From Hyaloperonospora brassicae (lineage: Eukaryota; Oomycota; Peronosporomycetes; Peronosporales; Peronosporaceae), in assembly GCA_947650285.1 (NCBI GenBank), contig CANTFL010000363.1:372001-436000 (forward strand): a stretch of 64,000 nucleotides of DNA, in the 5' to 3' direction. Shown here piece after piece: positions 1 through 10,648 of the stretch. The stretch's first letter is position 1. Every line of letters starts with the position of its first letter. Below the pieces are notes generated by a model. That model searched no databases. It was not told where the DNA came from and was given only the letters and a program-made list of their open reading frames with translations. The position numbers and the translations under genes are program-made.

Positions 1-1089
1 ACGCCCATTGCCCTTTCTGGCGAATGGTCGTCCATTTCGCTCAGTACTGTTTGGTACTGGGCGTGGAGCACTACACTCGTATGCGTAGTGCCCTAACTTC
101 TGACAGCGATTGCACCTCTGCAATCGCTTGTTGTTTGTAGAGCGAGGTCTCTCGCTCTCAACATAGCAGAGGTCCATTGGTTCTGGACCTCCGATCTCTT
201 GTCGTCTCGGTGGACGGTAAGAGTTTGAGCTAGCATGAGCCTGTCTCATGCTAAAGTCTTCCTGTTCCGCGGCTGATATCGCTTCTTCAAGCGTATTCAG
301 ATCAAGGCGGAACAGGTGGCTCCTGACGGGCCCTTCTGCGAGCCCTTGCATGAACACCGTAATCAACGTGTGTTCATGAACTGGGTTTGCAGTTATACTA
401 CTCGCAAGGAGTCGTATATGTTGTGCGTAAGCGTGCACATCACGCTTACCCTGCTTGAGTTTCAGGAGCTCTGAACGAGCCCTGAACTCAGCACGTGGCG
501 GCTCAAACGTTTGTCTGAGCCGGGACTTGAAGTCATCTAGCGACCTAAACACGTTTGGGTCGCTACTCTCGAGTCCCAGGGACCAAGTTTTGGCACGCCC
601 TGCCAAGTGGGTCTGAGCAAATGTGAGTTTCATTTGCTCATCTTCGACGCGACGAGCCCTTAGGGCTCTGTCGAGTTCGACAAACCATAGTAACAGGGAG
701 TCCTCCGGGACTCCACTGTACTTGGAGATGTCGACTTTCATCACTTCGGGACGACGCGCATGCGCCGTCCCGCCCACAGCAGCATGGAATTGCTGCTGTC
801 TCAACAGCTCCGTCTGTTGAGCACCGAGTTCTCTCAACTGCTCGGCCTGTTGAGAGCCTTGCTGGTGAAGCAAGGCTACTTTCTCCCTCTCGAGAGCAAG
901 TTCATTGTGAATGAACTTGGCGATAGCAGCATGTTGTTGGTCTCTGTCTAGAGACTCCAACATGGTGCTGACGACGAGTTCGCCTACGGTAGAACTCATT
1001 CGTTCTACCGCACCCCATTCGATGTCACTCAAATGGGTAAACCCTTCACGCGTGGCGTGAAAGGTGTCTTCTTCATCCAACATGTTCAT
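1..1089 (-). CDS. Gypsy gag polyprotein, N-terminal part, open at left window edge
   Basis: Uninterrupted minus-strand frame of 363 codons from an ATG at 1087-1089 (a second in-frame ATG is at 1081-1083) to the window edge. It reads as a Ty3/Gypsy capsid protein: an acidic start (LDEEDTF), a Gln/Glu-rich coiled-coil stretch, a capsid-like block with motifs such as GRAKTW, RLRQTFEPP and LLKLKQG, a PPRRQE basic linker, then a CCHC zinc knuckle (C-x2-C-x4-H-x4-C) encoded at 73-114. The knuckle should bind the element RNA during particle assembly. It follows an LTR and primer site, as expected for gag. With no frameshift or stop over 1.1 kb, this is probably a young copy. The matching copy at the right edge begins the same way. 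The DNA itself is full of perfect inverted repeats. Confidence 0.9.
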   Translation of the reverse strand, partial: MNMLDEEDTFHATREGFTHLSDIEWGAVERMSSTVGELVVSTMLESLDRDQQHAAIAKFIHNELALEREKVALLHQQGSQQAEQLRELGAQQTELLRQQQFHAAVGGTAHARRPEVMKVDISKYSGVPEDSLLLWFVELDRALRARRVEDEQMKLTFAQTHLAGRAKTWSLGLESSDPNVFRSLDDFKSRLRQTFEPPRAEFRARSELLKLKQGKRDVHAYAQHIRLLASSITANPVHEHTLITVFMQGLAEGPVRSHLFRLDLNTLEEAISAAEQEDFSMRQAHASSNSYRPPRRQEIGGPEPMDLCYVESERPRSTNNKRLQRCNRCQKLGHYAYECSAPRPVPNSTERNGRPFARKGNGR

Positions 1090-1098
1090 GTTGGATGA
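1..1098. repeat. Serial perfect inverted repeats inside gag (left copy)
   Basis: Perfect arms read directly: 105-114/119-128 (10 bp), 139-146/151-158, 169-176/184-191, 231-239/245-253, 261-270/307-316, 349-357/370-378, 427-435/441-449, 499-505/516-522, 539-545/558-564, 614-623/631-640, 654-659/663-668, 697-703/708-714, 747-753/766-772, 777-784/791-798, 855-863/869-877, 897-906/910-919, 987-995/1002-1010, 1045-1051/1055-1061, 1073-1083/1088-1098. They lie one after another through the reading frame, so the gag mRNA should fold into a chain of small hairpins. Confidence 0.9.
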
Positions 1099-1118
1099 TG
1101 TGGTCCTTGGAAGGACTA

Positions 1119-1131
1119 CAAAGTGCTACCA
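1119..1131 (-). promoter_or_regulatory. Probable primer-binding site of the left Gypsy copy
   Basis: On the minus strand TGGTAGCACTTTG begins two bases after the LTR end. The same 13 bases sit at the same spacing after the LTRs at 63286-63675 and 57788-58244. Starting with TGG fits pairing to a tRNA CCA end. I do not assign the tRNA. Confidence 0.65.
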
Positions 1132-1133
1132 GG

Positions 1134-1523
1134 TGTAACGGGGCACACCCTTGCGTAACTTAACGCAAGGGATTTGGGTGCCCCGACGGACGTACACGTG
1201 GCGAGCGAGGAAGCGTAGGTAGGGTAAAAGTAGAACTGTTATGTTAATAAATTAAGTCTTTAAACTACTGTCTCTTCGTTTGACTTAATTCAATCATACT
1301 AATATAACTGCATGTATGGTGACGTCTCGTCACCACTCATTGCGCGCGTCTTGCGGCGATTGGTGGGTTGATATCATCACGATATCAACCAATGAACAGA
1401 CCCTTTGGTCGACCCTTCAATATCATCACTTTGGTGATATTGTTTAAAGAATATTCATCTTTATATTCTTTATTGTCACTTTCCTTAAAGTGACAATTTC
1501 ATGTAACGGGCTGCCCCGTTACA
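1134..1523 (-). repeat. 5' LTR of left Gypsy copy (390 bp)
   Basis: Bounded by TG...CA: on the minus strand it starts TGTAACGGGG and ends CCCCGTTACA. It is the same length as the LTR at 63286-63675 and differs from it by only a handful of bases that I could spot. It should carry the promoter and polyadenylation signals of the element. It contains a run of perfect inverted repeats, listed under the right-edge copy. Confidence 0.9.
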
Positions 1524-4500
1524 ATTACACGTTGGTTGGTAACCGGCAAACCATGTTAGGACACCTTGGGGATGATCACATTAAATCTGATATTAGGACA
1601 CCTTATCAGTTGTGAGAAGCTGATGTGTGTCAGCCATCAAATACAAGATCTTCAAGAAGGTACTAATCAAAACATTAGTGGTTCAATCAAGTAAGTTTGG
1701 GCAAAGGGGTTATTTCACAATAAAAACAATAGAAAATTCAGTTCCTCTTTAGTCTGTGATAGACATGTACCTTCTTAAGGTGTTTTCGGTCGTATGCGAG
1801 TCAAGTCTTGTCGAGACTCAGGCTCAGAATCCTCAGAACAATGTGCAGTCGTCTCGCTGAACCGTTCAGGTCCCTTAAAGAAGGGTCTTGAGCTTTAAGC
1901 TCGTTAAGTAGCAGGGGTGAGTTCTTTTAAAGAGCTATCTTTCTCGTTTAGCATAAATCCTTCCCCTGGCTAGGATACGTGCTAGCTCCGCTCCGCTTAT
2001 GTAGATGCATTAGACATAAATAGTTTATCTTTGATAAAAAATGAAACCCTTATCTGCATGAATACTTGTTTGTTTTGCAAATCCATTGTTTTGTGAATGT
2101 ATGCAATCGTGATGACAGTTAAAATAATGCTTGATTCAAATTTCAATTTTTTTCTGTATTAATATTCATGACCTGGCTCTGTCCTATCGAAATCACGGCT
2201 TCATTTCTTTAATATTTTAGTACCATTCCCAAAAAAGTATCTTGAGCATATAAATTAAGCACAAGTAAATGTGGCAAGGCAACAATTGTTGATTGCTGGG
2301 ATTAAGTCTTGTGTAAGATCGAGGTCTTGAGCGAAAATATTGTTGACGACAAGACGTCAACGAGTGTCGGTGAGTTTGCTACAGATATCATTCTGACAGT
2401 GCAAGTTCAATATTACTTTATCCTGTCGTGGGTGAAGCGGAACTGCTCAATTGCAAGACAGGTTGTTGAAGTTGACACACCCGCTACGTTTTCGGATCGA
2501 TCGTGAATGTATCATCACCTTTAAGACAGGAGAGCAGGAATCGATCAAGGTTTTTGAAAAGATCTATTGGACGTTTCGCCATTTGCCTATTTTAATATTG
2601 GCTGAATAGTTCGAAAATCCAGGACGTCAAAGACGTCGTTCATTACGCATACGCATCATAGCTTATAGTCACCATCAGAACCCAAAATATGACTGCACAT
2701 TTAATATTTTTTTGTTTTTAAAGACGCAATTCTAACATAAACCAAGTGGCTGCAATCTTAAGCCATCCTATCTACATTTTATAATCCATGAAATAGGTAA
2801 CTATAGATTTAATGAAAAGAAAGTGCATAGAGTTTCAAATCATGACACCATGAAGATAGCTTTTAGTGTCTATTGGTGCTAAAGCAGTTCGAAATGAAAG
2901 AGAATGTAATTGCTTATGTATTAGTAGATAGAGATGTTTCTTTTCAAAAAGAAAAAATAATGGTTCAACAGGAATGATTTATTTGGAAAGAACAGCGTTG
3001 GCTAGAATCCTGGACCCATGAATTTCGACTTAAAGAAGCAGATGGCTCGCTTACTGGCTTACAAAACTTTTTTTCGCGCTCAATGAACTTAAGTGGCAAT
3101 TTCATGTTTCATCTCTTTAGCCAGAAAAAGGCACCTGTTCAATTGGGTATATTGGAGTGTAGTCTGTCAATGTTTACGCGGATATCGGTCCAAAAATCTT
3201 GGAATGGGTTATTAGAATATACATCTTGAGACGCATGAAACCTATATCCACTTTGACATATCGTGCAATCGACAATTCTGTAATACAAACTAGTCCCCTC
3301 TTGAGCTTGATAAATTATAAACCTTTACCGGTACGTGCACCCGGTAGTATCTTTATCGTGTTGGCAGGCATTCAAAAGGCAACCTCAAGAATAATGACTC
3401 ACCTTTATGGCAGATATCATTCACGGCTGATGACGAAAATTACACACGTGTGGTGCATCAAATACCGAAAATGGACCGATGTATACTAAAAATTTAAACC
3501 ATACAGAATCATTCGGGTCCACCAGATCGAATGGGTAATAGGAACCGCGATTATAAACACTCATGATAAAGAGGTTGGCATTTACCGGTAAGGATAGGTA
3601 CCTGAAATCCAACTTACCAATCAGAAACAGTACGGTCGATCTGTCATCCTTTCAATATAGTATAATAGCTGCTACTATAGTCAATATAGTAGCTATTATA
3701 CTGTTGACTTTAATAAAAAGTAGATGTGCTCAGGTGGAGATTAACGACTGACTTGATCTTTTACTTCCTAGAGTACGCAGAAATGTCGACTTAGATAGGT
3801 GGTATCTAAATTTCGTGCGTGTTCGCTAAATATGTATTAATAGTATTTTTTGTCCATTTCAATTGGATAAGCTCTCCGCAAGGGTCGTTAAAATTTCGAT
3901 AAATATAAAATACTGGATCGAGGCTGTAAGTCTGGATACGAAAAGTTTTACGATAGGAGAAATGATCAATTTCTGTGTCGTAGATATTTCATACGACTTG
4001 TACATGCCTTCTAACACTTTCGATAAACATAGTTGAATGCTTTCAGTCGATCAGGTATTCTTCGCTGTGAAGTAAGCATCATGCTTCTTTTTTTGAAATC
4101 GCCCTTCGGATTTATCAGCGTTCTTGCAAACTTTGCTTAAGCGATTTGGAAGATAGGTGCTTCTTGCCACGTTAACGCAGGCTGCTATTCTTTCTTTAGT
4201 TAAAAATTTAAGCTTGAAAGGGGCCCTAAGGATTACTGATAGACGAAAAGGTCCAAAGTTTGTTAATTACTGATATCAGAGAACCTAATACTCATTACGC
4301 ATTTAAGGCATTTAATTTCGTTCAGACCAATTACACATTTTACAATGAACCGTTCTCGATCACGTGATCAACTTTCTGACCTGTATAAAAAATACGAGGC
4401 TCATGATCGCATACTTAATCAATCCCATCGAAAAAATGAATCTCCGACCGACACACAGAGTATTATCAAGAATATTTACAAAATATTCTTGGACTGATAA

Positions 4501-4894
4501 AATTTGTATTTTTTAAGCCACTGTGTAGAAAACATATTTGTAAATCCTTATAAAAAACCATTTACTAGCTTAAGCTTTATGAAATTACTCAACAAAATTT
4601 GTTATGTAGCCCATTATATCGACTTTGATGTTTTTTACCGGCAGATATGTTCCGACTATACCAACCCATCGGTTCTGATTGGACCATAGATAGTCTGGTG
4701 GGTAATTGATTATGTATAAAGTATTTTTCTATAAGACAAATATATATTAATCGCTTATGCTTATCAAGTATAAAACTGTCTCATAATGATTGGATACACT
4801 TGCTTGTGCGATTCCTGGATCGGATCAATACATAATTTCAGCGATCCTGTAATATGTGAATAATCGCTTGTTTAAGGCGTCAATTTCAACTATA
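1524..4894. other. Unassigned AT-rich sequence
   Basis: No reading frame here resembles a family I know. The longest open stretches are under 100 codons and lack supporting features. The segment begins at the outer edge of the left Gypsy LTR and ends where the LTR array starts. The only clear structure is the hairpin at 3659-3702. Confidence 0.6.
3659..3702. repeat. Long imperfect hairpin
   Basis: Left arm 3659-3679 and right arm 3685-3702 pair over 18 bp, with a 3-base bulge (GCT) in the left arm and a 5-base loop. It is AT-rich and stands alone in unassigned sequence. It could be the remains of a small inverted-repeat element or a fold-back mutation. Confidence 0.75.
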
Positions 4895-5444
4895 CACTTG
4901 CAACCAGACGACCGACTAACGGAGGGGTACTCCATTTCCGTGCTTGATTCAATACTCGCCTTGTCTGCCCGTCGGTGGGGCGGGTTCCACCCTTCCAGGT
5001 GAACTCGTGTCAATGGCAAAATTGACCGTGGTTGAGATGGGATCGAGGTTTGATCGAGGTGTTAAAATCTTCACTCCGCGGTCGGGGTTGGCGGGGTCTC
5101 GTGGAATTCTTCACGGAGTCACTTGTATACTTGTAGGCGGCTCGATATGAGTTACCCTGGTCGGTAACAGATCGACTTGTACAAAGTAGATACTTGATCC
5201 GCGAGCCTTCTGACCGCTTGACCGGTCTCGCGATCTTGCACCTTTCGCCTTCACTGGTTTGCTGCGTCCGATTGCAGTTGGATTTGTTGTTTAAGAGTCC
5301 TTGATCTATGGCCAAATAATCCAGGGACATCACTTGATTTAAGTATATAACTTCTCTCGACTTCGGGTGGCCGATAATCTCACCCGGAAGAGAAGTCGAC
5401 ATGTGTACTTAGAAGCAAATTGAACTCTGTTTAATGTGAACCCA
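4895..5444 (-). repeat. LTR family 1, array copy a (truncated)
   Basis: Matches the LTRs at 7069 and 9288. Homology stops at 4895, so the end next to the primer site is lost. A 130-codon open stretch inside it recurs in the other two LTRs and is a property of the repeat, not a gene. Confidence 0.8.
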
Positions 5445-7068
5445 TGAAGCCCAAAAACTTAACACACCGCTAGGCCTATCTGTATCGCGACTTTCAAAGC
5501 CACGCGTCCCCTCTCCAGAAGTTCGCATCTTTTTGCCTGTGTGGCTTACACCAAGCGCGCTTTCTCTGGAAACTTGGCGTGACCCACACCCGACTTATAT
5601 ACAACTGACTCCAGGCTTACGAGCTCAGATCGAGATTGAGATATCGGATCAAGAGATGAGATCAAGATCAAGAGATCGGATCGAGATCGCGAGATCAAAT
5701 CGGAACCGCGATCTCCGGTTAGATTTGGCTTTAGATTAGATAACCATCTCAGCATCACGACATATCCCACCCTTGTTATACACGATCTCACGATCTGGTA
5801 CGTTCGAGTACCCGATCGTGAGCCACCCTTTCCTGCTAGTATTCTTCCAATCAGTATCCTTATCGGAATTTACTGATGCCTGCGATCTATTGGCCCCTAC
5901 GCCCCAACTCATCGGTAAAAACTCGTGATTGCCTTACCACATCTTCATGGCTGCTTAAACGTACGACTCCGGATGAACAGCGGGCAACTTGGTCGCCTCA
6001 GTCGATCTCGCCACCATCAGGGTCTTCGTGCCGCAAATCAATGCAGCGCTGGAAGGTCCCAAATGGCATCCGTCGAAGATATAGCGAATCTTCTGTTTCC
6101 ACGTTCAATATTACTGAAGCGTACGGAGACGAGACAGTATAATAACTTCTCGGTGTGACCGCGATCGGCGTGATCGCTTGATCCGATGCCCTGTAATCGA
6201 TCTAGCCATCAATGGCCGGCTCAATCTTCTTATCTGCTCAATCGCAACTACGACTCCTCTGAATTTACGAAACGAAACGACCTGTCTGCAGTAAGTACTT
6301 GGTAGATATCGGGTTACCATAGCGTATACGCATCGAAGGATCTAACTGTAAATACCGCGTCTTTTAGCAACTGCATACGACTACGGGTCCCTTTTAGATG
6401 TTTCGAGGGTGATACATGAGTTGACGTCGGCATTTGTATCGGACCGATTAGCTGTGCTCTGAAGATCTTCAGCAATGCATCACTCGACAATAGCTTCTTG
6501 AACTCCTTCCAGTGGTAGTCTTTCGCCAGCAGTTCGACCTTCCAGTCTTCAAGCCATCCCGTCATCTTGCCTTCATCGTCCATAACCTTAATCGGCCGCT
6601 CGAATGTTGTCATGGCGCGATCGTGTGGATCTGATCAAGCATTGCGGTCCTGTTGATTTGATTCAGATTTGCGATCGTGTGGATTCTATCTAGCTACTTC
6701 TTTCTTCATTCGATCAGGCTTCACAATCTTCGTCTTTGAGATTGGTTGAAGGGTCTTGTGATGTCCATGTTTCGTCAACGAGATTTCTCCTAGCAAAGCA
6801 TGATTTGTAGCACGATCCGCGCTGGTCCCCAAAGGGACCTTAGGAGGGAGACGAGGTTTACCTTCCAGATAGACAAGTCGATCTTTCTCTTTTATTTTTC
6901 ATCATCAAAACCATCCAAAACCTTCAAAGACCGGGTATCATCAAAGCTCTCGCGACTATTAAGATCCCTCAGCCTCTGACGCTTCCATCCCAAGTTCTGT
7001 TTTTTTCTTCACTCAAAACTCACGGTACAATCTCGATTTAATACAAAAACCGGGCACGCACAATATCG
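5445..7068 (-). repeat. Internal region 1 of the 2219-bp array
   Basis: Minus-sense order: about 450 bp of leader, the 99-codon frame at 6314-6613, then a tail rich in GATC, GATCGAGATC and GCGATC words (around 5630-5720). No protease, reverse transcriptase or integrase is present, so the unit is non-autonomous. Confidence 0.7.
6314..6613 (-). CDS. Short gag-like ORF in array unit 1 (99 aa)
   Basis: Starts at an ATG following the leader and has a plausible protein composition (MTTFERPIK start, then WLEDWKVELL). It recurs in the second unit with a single Lys-to-Asn change among a few base differences. Its position, first frame after an LTR and leader, suggests the start of a gag that is now cut short. 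I do not recognise a specific family. Function is unproven. Confidence 0.45.
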   Translation of the reverse strand: MTTFERPIKVMDDEGKMTGWLEDWKVELLAKDYHWKEFKKLLSSDALLKIFRAQLIGPIQMPTSTHVSPSKHLKGTRSRMQLLKDAVFTVRSFDAYTLW

Positions 7069-7663
7069 TGATGGAGAGGAATTCAAACATTTGCTGATAT
7101 GATCCCGCCTCTCCACTTGCACCCAGACGACCGACTAACGGAGGGGTACTACATTTCCGTGCTTGATTCAATACTCGCCTTGTCTGCCCGTCGGTGGGGC
7201 GAGTTGCACCCTTCCAGGTGAACTCGTGTCAATGGCAAAATTGACCGTGGTTGCTATGGGGTCGACGTTCGATCGAGGTGTGGAAATCTTTACAGCGCGA
7301 TCGGGGTTGGTGGGATCTCGTGGAATTCTTCACGGAGTCACTTGTATACTTGTAGGCGGCTCGATATGAGTTACCCTGGTCGGTAACAGATCGACTTGTA
7401 CAAAGTAGATACTTGATCCGCGAGCCTTCTGACCGCTTGACCGGTCTCGCGATCTTGCACCTTTCGCCTTCACTGGTTTGCTGCGTCCGATTGCAGTTGG
7501 ATCTGTTGTTTAAGAGTCCTTGATCTATGGCCAAATAATCCAGGGACATCACTTGATTTAAGTATATAACTTCTCTCGACTTCGGGTGGCCGATAATCTC
7601 ACCCGGAAGAGAAGTCGACATGTGTACTTAGAAGCAAATTGAACTCTGTTTAATGTGAACCCA
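7069..7663 (-). repeat. LTR family 1, array copy b
   Basis: Middle LTR of the array. The plus-strand left edge (TGATGGAGAGG) aligns with the TGTGGTGGAGTGG edge of the 25-kb and 36-kb copies. The right edge ends in ..TGTGAACCCA. Lengths around 550-600 bp and TG...CA ends fit an LTR. The edges are inferred by comparing copies. Confidence 0.75.
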
Positions 7664-9287
7664 TGAAGCCCAAAAACTTAACACACCGCTAGGCCTATCT
7701 GTATCGCGACTTTCAAAGCCACGCGTCCCCTCTCCAGAAGTTCGCATCTTTTTGCCTGTGTGGCTTACACCAAGCGCGCTTTCTCTGGAAACTTGGCGTG
7801 ACCCACACCCGACTTATATACAACTGACTCCAGGCTTACGAGCTCAGATCGAGATTGAGATATCGGATCAAGAGATGAGATCAAGATCAAGAGATCGGAT
7901 CGAGATCGCGAGATCAAATCGGAACCGCGATCTCCGGTTAGATTTGGCTTTAGATTAGATAACCATCTCAGCATCACGACATATCCCACCCTTGTTATAC
8001 ACGATCTCACGATCTGGTACGTTCGAGTACCCGATCGTGAGCCACCCTTTCCTGCTAGTATTCTTCCAATCAGTATCCTTATCGGAATTTACTGATGCCT
8101 GCGATCTATTGGCCCCTACGCCCCAACTCATCGGTAAAAACTCGTGATTGCCTTACCACATCTTCATGGCTGCTTAAACGTACGACTCCGGATGAACAGC
8201 GGGCAACTTGGTCGCCTCAGTCGATCTCGCCACCATCAGGGTCTTCGTGCCGCAAATCAATGCAGCGCTGGAAGGTCCCAAATGGCATCCGTCGAAGATA
8301 TAGCGAATCTTCTGTTTCCACGTTCAATATTACTGAAGCGTACGGAGACGAGACAGTATAATAACTTCTCGGTGTGACCGCGATCGGCGTGATCGCTTGA
8401 TCCGATGCCCTGTAATCGATCTAGCCATCAATGGCCGGCTCAATCTTCTTATCTGCTCAATCGCAACTACGACTCCTCTGAATTTACGAAACGAAACGAC
8501 CTGTCTGCAGTAAGTACTTGGTAGATATCGGGTTACCATAGCGTATACGCATCGAAAGATCTAACTGTAAATACCGCGTCTTTTAGCAACTGCATACGAC
8601 TACGGGTCCCTTTTAGATGGTTCGAGGGTGATACATGAGTTGACGTCGGCATTTGTATCGGACCGATTAGCTGTGCTCTGAAGATCTTCAGCAATGCATC
8701 ACTCGACAATAGCTTCTTGAACTCCTTCCAGTGGTAGTCTTTCGCCAGCAGTTCGACCTTCCAGTCTTCAAGCCATCCCGTCATCTTGCCTTCATCGTCC
8801 ATAACCTTAATCGGCCGCTCGAATGTTGTCATGGCGCGATCGTGTGGATCTGATCAAGCATTGCGGTCCTGTTGATTTGATTCAGATTTGCGATCGTGTG
8901 GATTCTATCTAGCTACTTCTTTCTTCATTCGATCAGGCTTCACAATCTTCGTCTTTGAGATTGGTTGAAGGGTCTTGTGATGTCCATGTTTCGTCAACGA
9001 GATTTCTCCTAGCAAAGCATGATTTGTAGCACGATCCGCGCTGGTCCCCAAAGGGACCTTAGGAGGGAGACGAGGTTTACCTTCCAGATAGACAAGTCGA
9101 TCTTTCTCTTTTATTTTTCATCATCAAAACCATCCAAAACCTTCAAAGACCGGGTATCATCAAAGCTCTCGCGACTATTAAGATCCCTCAGCCTCTGACG
9201 CTTCCATCCCAAGTTCTGTTTTTTTCTTCACTCAAAACTCACGGTACAATCTCGATTTAATACAAAAACCGGGCACGCACAATATCG
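7664..9287 (-). repeat. Internal region 2 of the 2219-bp array
   Basis: Near-identical to 5445-7068 at an offset of 2219. The few differences I saw include the base behind a Lys/Asn change in the 99-codon frame. This points to a recent duplication or ongoing homogenisation. Confidence 0.75.
8533..8832 (-). CDS. Short gag-like ORF in array unit 2 (99 aa)
   Basis: Second copy of the frame at 6314-6613, with the same start and length, differing by one residue. A frame surviving in two copies is weak evidence of coding, because the copies are too alike to show selection. Confidence 0.45.
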   Translation of the reverse strand: MTTFERPIKVMDDEGKMTGWLEDWKVELLAKDYHWKEFKKLLSSDALLKIFRAQLIGPIQMPTSTHVSPSNHLKGTRSRMQLLKDAVFTVRSFDAYTLW

Positions 9288-9881
9288 TGATGGAGAGGAA
9301 TTCAAACATTTGCTGATATGATCCCGCCTCTCCACTTGCACCCAGACGACCGACTAACGGAGGGGTACTACATTTCCGTGCTTGATTCAATACTCGCCTT
9401 GTCTGCCCGTCGGTGGGGCGAGTTGCACCCTTCCAGGTGAACTCGTGTCAATGGCAAAATTGACCGTGGTTGCTATGGGGTCGACGTTCGATCGAGGTGT
9501 GGAAATCTTTACAGCGCGATCGGGGTTGGTGGGATCTCGTGGAATTCTTCACGGAGTCACTTGTATACTTGTAGGCGGCTCGATATGAGTTACCCTGGTC
9601 GGTAACAGATCGACTTGTACAAAGTAGATACTTGATCCGCGAGCCTTCTGACCGCTTGACCGGTCTCGCGATCTTGCACCTTTCGCCTTCACTGGTTTGC
9701 TGCGTCCGATTGCAGTTGGATCTGTTGTTTAAGAGTCCTTGATCTATGGCCAAATAATCCAGGGACATCACTTGATTTAAGTATATAACTTCTCTCGACT
9801 TCGGGTGGCCGATAATCTCACCCGGAAGAGAAGTCGACATGTGTACTTAGAAGCAAATTGAATTCTGTTAAATGATAACGA
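9288..9881 (-). repeat. LTR family 1, array copy c
   Basis: Rightmost LTR of the array. To its right the sequence leaves the array internal and enters a different 3' region (GATC-rich, then a coiled-coil ORF). It is therefore probably the 3' LTR of the longer element whose integrase lies at 13720-15170. Confidence 0.7.
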
Positions 9882-10630
9882 CTTAAACCCAACAACTCTA
9901 TCCCTCTAACCGTATCTTATATAGCGCATACCACATGTCGTTCTATCATGAAGGGAGTACCTTGTACATGTATGGCACACACCATATCTACTTATCCGAT
10001 CGCAGTCACCATTCTGGTCGCACAACGTATCGTGTCACCCATACTAGCTTGATCGCGATTACATACTTGCTCGCGATCACTTTGCTGATCGCGGACCACC
10101 TGGTGTGGCACACACCTATCTGATTGTGATTGCTTATCGTGATCCACACCAACCTGATTGCGATCGCATACCTCGTCACCGACCACGATCTAAATCGCCC
10201 TCTTGATCGCGGTTTCATTCTTGATCCCTTGATCGTCAACATAATCGTCCTCTCGAATGAAACCCATCTCCATGACTCGTGCCATTTGTCAGTCATACTT
10301 ACCTTCGATGTCTCCGATCGAGTACTTTCTGATCTAATATCCGGTTCTTTTTCCAACAATTTCGTGGACGTGATCCGACCAGGTCTGGGACCGGCGCTGT
10401 TAACTGTTTGCTAATTCGGATACATCTGGAGCTCACTTTATTCTTGTATCGCAAATTTCATTGGTCGCTTCACCACAGGCTTCCCTTGCGCCGTTAGTCG
10501 CCGTACAGTGACGATTTAATTGCGCACTTATACTTTCACTTGATCATTTTTACCTCAACTCTCGACGTATTTAGGACTAAAATCCTTTCAACCCCTCCTT
10601 TTCTAATAAAGTGAGTCTTTATCCGTTACG
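9882..10630. repeat. GATCGC-rich segment beside LTR c
   Basis: Dense in TGATCGCG, GCGATCGC and CACACC words, like the segments next to the LTRs at 37416-37650 and 61056-61640. Shared flanking words such as CCCAACAAC and CATATC..TCATACC show these are the same part of one element family. Open frames through it are repeat artefacts. Confidence 0.65.
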
Positions 10631-10648
10631 AATCCATTTTTTCTCGTC

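Larger units (their letters stand above)
4895..9881 (-). mobile_element. Tandem LTR-internal-LTR-internal-LTR array, period 2219 bp
   Basis: Three LTRs (4895-5444, 7069-7663, 9288-9881) alternate with two nearly identical 1624-bp internals. Matching positions are offset by exactly 2219 bp. This is the pattern left by unequal recombination between LTRs, or by serial insertion of a short non-autonomous element. I read the element sense as minus because the short gag-like frame in each internal is on that strand. The array is truncated at 4895, where the leftmost LTR stops matching the others. Confidence 0.8.

Noticed and set aside
5010..5402. 130-codon minus-strand open frame, repeated at 7229-7621 and 9448-9840
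   Set aside because: It lies inside LTR family 1 and recurs only because the LTR does. No protein motif.
9992..10414. Overlapping open frames on both strands
   Set aside because: Produced by GATCGC-rich repeats with few stop codons. Composition is repeat-like.
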